Below, piece by piece: positions 57,306 to 64,000 of a stretch of 64,000 nucleotides of DNA. Location: positions 31,061-95,060 of the forward strand of contig NZ_MZGX01000023.1 of the NCBI RefSeq assembly GCF_002051585.1. The letters run 5' to 3'. Each line of letters opens with the position of its first letter. The stretch's first letter is position 1. This DNA is from Ruminiclostridium hungatei. GTDB taxonomy: Bacteria > Bacillota > Clostridia > Acetivibrionales > DSM-1351. A program made the position numbers and the translations under genes. The notes beneath the pieces are model-generated. The model made no database searches. It saw only the letters and a list, made by a program, of their open reading frames with translations, and was not told the DNA's origin.

Positions 57306-59015
57306 GTGGCGACCATAGCGTTATATGCCAATAAAATCAACCAGATGCCCGGGTTAATCAAGGACGTTAAAAAATCTGTAACCGATTATAAATCTGAATT
57401 ATCCGCGCTTAAGACAAAATCCTTAACAATCAATAAAAGCGTATGTAATTTGGATGATATCATCAGTTCCATACAAACGTCTTCGCAAACGCAGGAACAG
57501 AAAATCACTTCCCTTGACACCTTTAACAATAGCAGCGAAGAGTTCATATCAGACGCTGTTCGCATTGATAGCGATGCAGCTGATATTATTAAAAAGCGTA
57601 AAGATGATTTTTACGACAAATACAATTATTTAAAGCCGGAATGTGAAAAAAGCGGCTGGGAGAAGTTTTGCGGTGCTTGCAAATCAGTTGGCGAGTGGTG
57701 TAAGGATAATTGGAAAGCAATCGGTAAAATTCTTATTACTGTTGTCATTGTCGCAGCGTTGGGAATTGCGACAGCATTGACAGGCGGCATTTTAGGAGTT
57801 ATACTGGCTGGTGCATTCTGGGGCGCTTTGGCCGGAGGGTTGATTGGTGGAGTCATGGGCGGGATTACCTCCGCAATGAGTGGAGGTGCGTTCTTAGACG
57901 GTTTTGCTGACGGTGCTTTAGGCGGAGCAGTTACGGGAGTGATAACCGGAGCTGCGTTTGCGGGGATAGGTGCTTTAGGTGCTGTTGCCGGGAAAAGCAT
58001 ACAATGTCTCAGCACATTAGGGAAAGCGATAACGGTCACATCAAAAGTGACAATGGCGATTTCCCTCGGCATGGATGGATTCGATATACTGTCTATGGGC
58101 ATAGGTTTGTTCGATCCGTCTAATCCACTGGTTAAATTTAATAAGCAGTTGCATTCCAATGCGCTTTATAATGGATTCCAAATTACCGTTAATGCCATTG
58201 CTATTTTCACCGCGGGAGCAGCTTCTACACTGAAGTGCTTTGTTGCGGGCACGATGATATTAACCGCAGCCGGCTTAGTTGCAATTGAGAGTATCCAGGC
58301 AGGCGACAGAGTTACTTCGACAAATATTGATACTTTTGAAGTTGCCGAAAAAACAGTAATTGAAGCCTACATACGAGAAACAACAGAACTTGTACATTTG
58401 ACAATCAACGGTGAGTTAATCAAAACAACCTTTGAACATCCGTTTTATGTTAAAGATGTCGGTTTCGTTAATGCCGGAGAATTGGTAGTTGGCAATAAAG
58501 TGCTTGATTCAAGCGGTAACGTCTTATTAGTAGAAAACATAAAAGTTGAAATTACTAATGAACCAACTAAGGTATACAACTTCCAAGTCGATGATTTTCA
58601 TACATATCATGTTGGCAATAATGGTGTATTGGTTCATAATGCGAATTATAATAAGGAGGGCTTAAAAACTAATAATCCACAATCATATTTACAAAGAGCA
58701 TTAAAAAATCAGGACGTAGAAAATATGCCTGCTCGAATGAAAGAAACATGGATAGAAGGAGATTATAAATATACAGTAAGAGTTCATGAGGGCAATACTG
58801 CTTATACAGATGCAGATTCTATTTACAGAGTATCTAGAAAAAATACAGTTACAGATGCAAATGGTCAAGGTAATGGATTACAATATTTAGGGACTGATGG
58901 TAAATGGTATTCAGAATCAGTTTTGAAAGAATTTTATAAGGATGGAAGTAAAAATCCATTATTTAATGAAACGGCATCAAAAATGACACATATTCCAGTA
59001 GGAGGAAGTAATTAA
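57306..59015 (+). CDS. Complete polymorphic toxin: helical export head, hydrophobic region, Hint domain, toxin tail A
   Basis: A 569-residue protein. Residues 1-115 are helical and resemble clostridial LXG/WXG-like toxin heads. Residues 140-305 are glycine/alanine-rich and hydrophobic. Residues 311-445 are a Hint domain: Cys311 in KCFVAGTMILT starts the splice block, His378 lies in TFEHPF, and HTYHVGNNGVLVHN ends it, so self-cleavage after residue 445 is likely. Residues 446-569 are the toxin tail (YKYTVRVHEG, YRVSRKN, KMTHIP), possibly a nuclease, but I cannot name the family. GTG 57306 has AGGTGAG upstream. It is the only copy with a head. Its immunity gene starts at the next base. Confidence 0.85.
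   Translation: MATIALYANKINQMPGLIKDVKKSVTDYKSELSALKTKSLTINKSVCNLDDIISSIQTSSQTQEQKITSLDTFNNSSEEFISDAVRIDSDAADIIKKRKDDFYDKYNYLKPECEKSGWEKFCGACKSVGEWCKDNWKAIGKILITVVIVAALGIATALTGGILGVILAGAFWGALAGGLIGGVMGGITSAMSGGAFLDGFADGALGGAVTGVITGAAFAGIGALGAVAGKSIQCLSTLGKAITVTSKVTMAISLGMDGFDILSMGIGLFDPSNPLVKFNKQLHSNALYNGFQITVNAIAIFTAGAASTLKCFVAGTMILTAAGLVAIESIQAGDRVTSTNIDTFEVAEKTVIEAYIRETTELVHLTINGELIKTTFEHPFYVKDVGFVNAGELVVGNKVLDSSGNVLLVENIKVEITNEPTKVYNFQVDDFHTYHVGNNGVLVHNANYNKEGLKTNNPQSYLQRALKNQDVENMPARMKETWIEGDYKYTVRVHEGNTAYTDADSIYRVSRKNTVTDANGQGNGLQYLGTDGKWYSESVLKEFYKDGSKNPLFNETASKMTHIPVGGSN
58236..58640 (+). repeat. Hint module copy A
   Basis: A 405-bp module, repeated at 60868-61272 and 62530-62934. By hand it differs from copy B at about 18 positions and from copy C at about 16. 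Confidence 0.9.
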
Positions 59016-59381
59016 ATGAGTAGAGAAGACTATTTGGCGATTATAGAAAGAATTAACAGATGCTTAAAAGAAAACCAATGGATGGATTTTGAAATATGTA
59101 GAATGAATGAAGGACAAATAGTACTAAGTGGAAAGTTGGATGAACTAGATGAAGAAGTAATAGAGATTTCTTTTATTCAACCCTTTATGGCTTCGTGTTT
59201 AATGAATTTTTCATACGAAGATGGAAATTTTATTTCTATAATAGAAGGGGAAGAAGCTATAGAAATGAATAAAAAATATAAAATTGAGCAAGGAAACTAT
59301 ATATTTAAATTATTAATTGATGATAATGCAACAAACTTTTTTATAGCAGCGAGAGAAATAAGGGTAAGAATCGCAGACTAA
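59016..59381 (+). CDS. Immunity protein for toxin A
   Basis: A 121-residue acidic, soluble protein starting directly after the toxin stop codon, with GGAGGAAG inside the end of the toxin gene as its binding site. I do not recognise the family. Position, size and acidity are those of cognate immunity proteins. Codon use is AT-rich like the toxin tail, so tail and immunity gene probably travel together. Confidence 0.72.
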   Translation: MSREDYLAIIERINRCLKENQWMDFEICRMNEGQIVLSGKLDELDEEVIEISFIQPFMASCLMNFSYEDGNFISIIEGEEAIEMNKKYKIEQGNYIFKLLIDDNATNFFIAAREIRVRIAD

Positions 59382-59438
59382 TAAAATGGTATTATTTTAA
59401 TTATGGCTATACTTTAGGACTTCCAACTACATAAATCC

Positions 59439-59502
59439 CAGTCTCTTAATTCAATATCATGGCTCTCACGAAGTGACGTAATCCATGATATTGAATTAAG
59501 AG
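59439..59502. terminator. Perfect 22-bp inverted repeat after the toxin A operon
   Basis: Arms 59439-59460 and 59481-59502 are exact reverse complements with a 20-base loop. A short T-stretch follows. It may terminate the toxin-immunity transcript, but it is longer than usual and could be a recombination or mobile element end. Confidence 0.55.
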
Positions 59503-59727
59503 ACTTTATCAAAAAAATTTGCATTGGGTATACAATCGGATTTCAAGGTGTAAAATTGAAATTGGGTTTAAGAAATGTAGCAAAGTGTATAACAAGTTTT
59601 ACATGAAATGCTAAAACTTTGATATGAATGACCCTACCCCGATTTAATAGACACCCGGAATGGCTGATATAATCGTATGCTTAAAGTGAAAAATGGTACT
59701 TATATATACTAATTAGGGAGTGATATA
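59503..59727. other. Intergenic region with possible insertion sequence end
   Basis: No gene is seen. TGACCCTACCCCGATTTAAT (59628-59647) followed by AGACACC resembles ends of IS3-type elements, but no partner end or transposase is present. Confidence 0.25.
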
Positions 59728-60243
59728 ATGAATCAATTTGATAATTTAAGTGTGGATGCCAAAGTTACATATCTTTTATCATTGACTGAACTAATAATTA
59801 GCAATATTTCAAACTCCGAGGGTTATGATGTAGCTGTTGAATCAATAGAAAAGTGTTGGGAATGGGTAAAATTTAAAAATATTGAGCCACACAATTTATA
59901 TCATTATTTGGAGAATATGGATGAAAACGATGTTATGACATACATGCAAATTGAAGATGATAAAAAAAGAGAAAGTGTATGGATTTGTATAGGAAATGCT
60001 CTGGCATATACAATATGGGAAGCTTACCAATATAATAAAGAGAAGTATCTTCCACAAACTATTGAAAGCGTTGATTATAACACTATCGAAAGCTTTATTA
60101 CAAATTTTGATCAAGTATATTTGGATAACGTTTTGGCAGATAAATTATTGAACTACCTTGAAATAAAATATTCAAAGGATTCTAATGAACAGGTTGATAT
60201 AAACTTAATTAAAACTTATATTATTGAAATTGTTGAGAAATAG
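59728..60243 (+). CDS. Orphan Imm6-like immunity protein
   Basis: A 171-residue all-helical acidic protein. The pattern LSVDAKVTYLLSLTELI, CWEWVKFK, MQIEDDKKRESVWICI and AYTIWEAYQYNKEKYLP resembles the Imm6 family known from polymorphic toxin loci. No toxin tail precedes it; toxin A already has its own immunity gene. It appears to be an antidote kept after loss of its toxin. AGGGAGTG lies upstream of the ATG. Confidence 0.65.
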   Translation: MNQFDNLSVDAKVTYLLSLTELIISNISNSEGYDVAVESIEKCWEWVKFKNIEPHNLYHYLENMDENDVMTYMQIEDDKKRESVWICIGNALAYTIWEAYQYNKEKYLPQTIESVDYNTIESFITNFDQVYLDNVLADKLLNYLEIKYSKDSNEQVDINLIKTYIIEIVEK

Positions 60244-60306
60244 AACTAAATTAAATGATGTAGCGATTAATTTTGGTGTTTAACTGCTTTCTGAAAAACG
60301 AACTTA

Positions 60307-61722
60307 TTTTGCAATGTTTGTGAATCGGCTTACGAGTGGTGCAAGGATAATTGGAAGCTGATTGTGACTGTAATCATTGTAATTGCTGCAATTGTAGTAA
60401 TTGTCTTCTTTCCAGCTGCTGCTCCGTTACTTTTGCTCGCGGCAAAAGGTGCAATAGTTGGTGCATTAACTGGCGGAATAATGGGTGGGGTATCAAGCCT
60501 TACCGCTGGAGGCTCGTTTTTTGAAGGTTTTGAGGATGGAGCATTTACAGGCGCGATAACCGGGGCAATATTTGGAGGAATCGGCGGAGCTGGTCAGATG
60601 CTCGGTAACTCTTGCCAAGTGTTAGGCAAAATAGGAAACATTGCAAAGATAATTCCGCACATTGCAAAGATTTCTGGCGGAATCACAGCGGTCATGGCTG
60701 GATTTGACTTGTTGTCCTTTGGTATTGGCCTTTTCGATTCTACAAATCCGATAGTTGCTCTTAATCAGAAATTGCACTCCAGCAAATTATATAATACGTT
60801 CCAAATTAGCGTCAGTGCGCTGGCGGTTTTCACCGCGGGCTTCAGTGTTGGAATGAAGAATCCAGTCTGTTTTGTTGCGGGCACGATGATTTTAACCGCA
60901 ACTGGCTTAGTTGCAATTGAGAGTATCAAGGCAGGCGGCAGAGTTATTTCGACAAATATTGATTCTTTTGAAGTTGCCGAAAAAACAGTAATTGAAACCT
61001 ACATACGAGAAACAACAGAACTTGTGCATTTGACAATCAACGGTGAGTTAATCAAAGCAACCTTTGAACATCCTTTTTATGTTAAAGATGTCGGTTTCGT
61101 TAATGCCGGAGAATTGGTAGTTGGCAATGAAGTGCTTGATTCAAGCGGTAACGTCTTATTAGTAGAAAACATAAAAGTTGAATTTACTAATGAACCAACC
61201 AAGGTATACAACTTCCAAGTCGATGATTTTCATACATATCATGCTGGCGATAATAGTGTATTGGTTCATAATGCGAATTATAATAAGGGTGGCGGTAAGA
61301 CTAAATATGATAATATTGAGTTTGATTCTTTGTCAAGTAATGATTTGACAAAAGTAACAACTGATATTCGAACAAATGGTGGCTCACCGATTGAGATTCC
61401 TGACAATGCTACTGCAATTGCACAATCTAAAAGTGGATATCAGCAGGTAAAATATAAATGGAATGATGGAACATATAGTTATGAAGCAAGATGGCATACA
61501 GAAACACCTGGAGCAGCAAAATATGATAATGGAACAACATGGGTAGCTACAAAAACAACACCCGGCAATGCAAATGGAGTGCAAAAAGTAGTTGAGGTTA
61601 AAGTTGGAGATTCTTGTGTTAGTGAATCAACTTGGAACCAAGCTGTTAAGGCAAATCAAGCAGGAACAGCTACTGAGGCACAAAAACAGATGTTGCAAGA
61701 TGGCCATTATCAGGCAAAATAA
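60307..61722 (+). pseudogene. Headless Hint-toxin cassette B
   Basis: Homology to the complete toxin begins at FCNVCESAYEWCKDNWK (60307; equals residues 121-137 of toxin A) right after an in-frame stop at 60292, so the export head is missing. The only possible start is GTG 60364, without a good site. The hydrophobic region is clearly diverged from A, but the Hint block (Cys at 60868, ending at 61272) is about 96% identical to A. The 149-residue tail (TKYDNIEFDSLSSN, YEARWHTETPGAAKYDNGTT, GNANGVQKVVEV) is unrelated to A and to C. It is not exportable as it stands, so I treat it as a silent cassette. Confidence 0.75.
60868..61272 (+). repeat. Hint module copy B
   Basis: Shares KAGGRVISTNIDSF with copy C, where copy A has QAGDRVTSTNIDTF. 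The B/C identity runs on past the Hint end to about GGTGGCGGTAAGACTA (61288-61303), then stops abruptly. Confidence 0.9.
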
Positions 61723-61731
61723 GGAGGAACT

Positions 61732-62100
61732 ATGAGTGAAATAAATAAAAAGTATTATATTGGATTTGAAGGAGAGCCAGAGATAATTTTTACGGTTATT
61801 AAACAAAATGATGAAAAATCAGGCATTAGTTTATGGTCTGGATATTTTAATAATATAATGCAGAAAATTGAACCAGTAGAAGGCCGATGGACAGCATTAG
61901 CATATTATTATAACCTTAATATAGGATGGTATGATGAAAGTCCGTGGTTAATAGATAATATTTTAGATGCATATGAACAATTTAAAGGTATAGATAAGTA
62001 TAAACTTGATACTACTGAACAGGAAATACTTGAGCAAATACTTGAACTATTAAAAAAATCTATCGAAGAAAATAGCAGAGTAAGCATATCATATGAATAA
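61732..62100 (+). CDS. Immunity protein for toxin tail B
   Basis: A 122-residue acidic protein, 9 bp after the end of cassette B, with AAGGAGG before the ATG. Tyr/Trp-rich (LWSGYFNNIM, ALAYYYNLNIGWYDESPWL). The family is not recognised. It has an intact ribosome binding site and frame although its toxin cassette is headless, so the antidote may still be made. Confidence 0.68.
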   Translation: MSEINKKYYIGFEGEPEIIFTVIKQNDEKSGISLWSGYFNNIMQKIEPVEGRWTALAYYYNLNIGWYDESPWLIDNILDAYEQFKGIDKYKLDTTEQEILEQILELLKKSIEENSRVSISYE

Positions 62101-62150
62101 TGTACAATTGGGTTTGATTTAGTAAAAGATTAATGTAAAATAATCCATGG

Positions 62151-62177
62151 GGCCACAAAGTTTCGGCTGCTGTGGTC
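62151..62177. terminator. Weak hairpin after immunity gene B
   Basis: Arms GGCCACA and TGTGGTC (one G-U pair) lie between cassettes B and C. Confidence 0.4.
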
Positions 62178-62198
62178 TATTTATGTCTAATAGTAAAA

Positions 62199-63258
62199 AT
62201 GGGCGGGATTACCTCCGCGATGAGTGGAGGTTCGTTCTTAGATGGTTCTGCGGACGGGGATAGGTGCTTTAGGTGCTGTTGCCGGGAAAAGCATACAATG
62301 TCTTAGCACATTAGGGAAAGTGATAACGGTCACATCAAAAGTGACAATGGCGATTTCCCTCGGCTTGGATGGATTGGATATACTGTCTATGGGCATAGGT
62401 TTGTTTGAGCCGTCTAATCCACTGGTTAAATTTAACAAGCAGTTTCATTCCAATGCACTTTATAATGGATTACAAATTACCGTTAATGCCATTGCTATTT
62501 TCACCGCGGGAGCAGCTTCTACACTGAAGTGTTTTGTTGCAGGTACGATGATTTTAACCGCAACTGGCTTAGTTGCAATTGAGAGTATCAAGGCAGGCGG
62601 CAGAGTTATTTCGACAAATATTGATTCTTTTGAAGTTGCCGAAAAAACAGTAATTGAAACCTACATACGAGAAACAACAGAACTTGTGCATTTGACAATC
62701 AGCGGTGAGTTAATCAAAACAACCTTTGAACATCCGTTTTATGTTAAAGATGTCGGTTTCGTTAATGCCGGAGAATTGGTAGTTGGCAATGAAGTGCTTG
62801 ATTCAAGCGGTAACGTCTTATTAGTAGAAAACATAAAAGTTGAAATTACTAATGAACCAACCAAGGTATACAACTTCCAAGTCGATGATTTTCATACATA
62901 TCATGTTGGCAATAATGGTGTATTGGTTCATAATGCGAATTATAATAAGGGTGGCGGTAAGACTATAAAATCAGTTAATGATATTATAAAAAATCCTGCT
63001 TCTTTACAAGGAAAAACTAAAGCAGACATAGCAAAGATACTAGGCGAAGGATGGACTGAAGGCGCATATGGTTCGAATAAAACTGGTTGGAAGTTTACCA
63101 AAGGTGATCAATCTATTTTCTATCATCCCGGAGGAGGACGACATGGTGGTTCTTACTATGGCTATTCAAGTGCAGCTACAGGGAAAGTGAAAGTAGTTGG
63201 ACCGGATTATATACCAATACCTGGTGACAAAGCTACGATTATTTATGGAGGAAAATAA
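62199..63258 (+). pseudogene. Headless, frameshifted Hint-toxin cassette C
   Basis: Homology to toxin A starts abruptly at 62199 (equals 57855 in A). At 62257/62258 fifty bases present in A are missing between two CGG triplets. This shifts the frame, so translation from the original frame is lost; the Hint frame is open only from 62242. Hint runs 62530-62934. The 107-residue tail (ADIAKILGEGWTEGAYG, FYHPGGGRHGGSYYGYSS, ATGKVKVVGPDYIPIPGDK) differs entirely from A and B. Similar HPGGG..SS motifs occur in toxin tails I have seen, but I cannot name the family. Likely a silent donor cassette. Confidence 0.75.
62530..62934 (+). repeat. Hint module copy C
   Basis: By hand it differs from copy B at about 9 of 405 positions. 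Upstream of the Hint, copy C matches copy A closely while copy B does not, which shows mosaic ancestry. Confidence 0.9.
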
Positions 63259-63270
63259 AGGAGGTGCTTT

Positions 63271-63624
63271 ATGGATACCAATATATCTATTGATAAGCTC
63301 ATGGATTTCTATATGGATACATTACAAAAGTGTGGTGTATATCTTTTAGACATGGAGGATGAAGATATAGAATACAATATATTTGAAGAATTTGATATAA
63401 ATGTAGTTTCATTTCTTCATCAAAATACATTATCTAAGCTTAAAGATGCGAATTTGATATCAGAACAAATTGTAGAAAAGAGTATTGAGTTAAGGGAAAA
63501 ATATTTAGCAATGCAAAATACAGAAGCCTGTAATGTAGAGTCTGTTAGAAATAATAAAGAATGGAGAAACATATTAGAGTTATCCGATAATATTAAATCT
63601 CTAATCGATAAAAATAATTTCTAA
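63271..63624 (+). CDS. Immunity protein for toxin tail C
   Basis: A 117-residue acidic, helical protein 12 bp after the end of tail C, with AAGGAGG upstream of the ATG. The family is not recognised. Its intact frame and ribosome binding site contrast with the damaged cassette before it. Confidence 0.68.
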   Translation: MDTNISIDKLMDFYMDTLQKCGVYLLDMEDEDIEYNIFEEFDINVVSFLHQNTLSKLKDANLISEQIVEKSIELREKYLAMQNTEACNVESVRNNKEWRNILELSDNIKSLIDKNNF

Positions 63625-63688
63625 ATTTACTTTATACAAAACTTAGTTGAATTCTATTGTATTATTAATTTTTTCAAACATAAAACAA

Positions 63689-63725
63689 AAGGCATTCCAT
63701 AGTGGTGAAATCTATGGAATACCTT
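63689..63725. terminator. Hairpin after immunity gene C
   Basis: Arms AAGGCATTCCATAG and CTATGGAATACCTT (one mismatch) with a 9-base loop and a weak T-rich tail. Confidence 0.65.
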
Positions 63726-63770
63726 TGCTTTGCAGAAATAATCAAGATATAAAAAGCTCGTTTAAAAGTC

Positions 63771-63885
63771 TGCGGACGGTGCTTTAGGCGGAGCAGTTAC
63801 GGGAGCGATAACCGGAGCTGCGTTTGCGGGGATAGGTGCTTTAGGTGCTGTTGCCGGGAAAAGCATACAATGTCTCAGCACATTA
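63771..63885 (+). repeat. 115-bp stub of a fourth toxin cassette (D)
   Basis: Matches 57905-58019 of toxin A without gaps and with about two differences. It shares the variant TCTGCGGACGG with cassette C. It is cut at both ends: no Hint follows. Confidence 0.85.
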
Positions 63886-64000
63886 TGATATTGCGACAGG
63901 AGGCATATTTGAAGGTGTTGAGTTTGGTCTACATAGTGGCGAAGAGGTAGTTATTGATTATGAAACTTTATATAAATATCTACAAATAATTTGTTTATCT
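63881..64000 (+). CDS. Partial open frame at the window edge
   Basis: After the cassette D stub a new frame (YDIATGGIFEGVEFGLHSGE, EVVIDYETLYKYLQI) runs off the window. Its acidic, short-strand character resembles the end of an immunity gene, but only 40 codons are visible and no start is seen. Confidence 0.35.

Noticed and set aside
59628..59660. Insertion sequence end of IS3 type
   Set aside because: Only a loose resemblance of one end; no second end, transposase or target duplication is visible.
60364..61722. Cassette B as an intact independent gene starting at GTG 60364
   Set aside because: Homology to the complete toxin extends upstream of that codon to an in-frame stop, there is no good ribosome binding site, and the export head is missing.

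Overview
The window comes from the chromosome of a low-to-mid GC, spore-former-type Clostridium, most likely a mesophilic cellulosome producer (Ruminiclostridium-like, Clostridium cluster III). The main clue is a type I dockerin at the end of the protein at 25432-27945. Its recognition pairs (Ala-Ile and Ala-Leu) resemble those of R. cellulolyticum dockerins. Supporting clues are an intracellular GH43 enzyme, anaerobic peroxide defence (two rubrerythrins), a T-box before argS, a Rex-type operator and a FapR-type operator. I saw no rRNA, tRNA, CRISPR array, origin or intact transposon.

Bases 1-32400 are ordinary chromosome, mostly on the minus strand. They hold proA-ridA, glpK, azlCD, an ECF vitamin-type transporter (UPF0397 S component, fused double ATPase, EcfT), an AIM24 protein, a PdxA family dehydrogenase, and a GntR/YtrA-regulated ABC exporter with a clear palindromic operator. 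They continue with a zinc phospholipase C-like protein, pfkA, psd, a SIMPL protein, an MFS exporter, an acyltransferase, GH43, a HelD-type helicase, the membrane-anchored DUF362-CBM9-dockerin protein, a transglutaminase-like exoprotein and T-box-controlled argS. Bases 32690-34150 are an AT-rich scar with a broken AIPR-family phage-defence gene and an unidentified remnant.

Bases 34185-56531 return to core functions: reverse rubrerythrin, a GyrI-like protein, a CDF metal exporter, MATE-engB-DUF445, acyl-CoA synthetase behind a FapR-like dyad, a hemolysin III-like protein, a Rex-linked Fe-alcohol dehydrogenase, rubrerythrin and a NERD protein. Next come the polyamine operon (XRE-cupin regulator, potA, potB, potC, potD), a polar amino acid ABC transporter, and an M23 peptidase, polysaccharide deacetylase and PQ-loop gene cluster. 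Three related palindromic repeats (about 6030, 45147, 51073) look like a small non-autonomous element family.

The striking part is 56700-64000, an AT-richer toxin-immunity cassette array. An IS1182-type transposase stub and a dead toxin tail are followed by one complete polymorphic toxin gene: helical export-type N-terminus, glycine-rich hydrophobic region, Hint autoprocessing domain, toxin tail. Its immunity gene follows directly. Downstream lie an orphan Imm6-like immunity gene, two N-terminally truncated Hint-toxin-immunity cassettes with completely different tails, and a 115-bp stub of a fourth. The Hint copies are about 95-98% identical by hand count while the tails are unrelated. The Hint sequence can therefore act as a homology arm for swapping toxin tails into the single expressed head gene. 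This looks like a reservoir of spare warheads with their antidotes.
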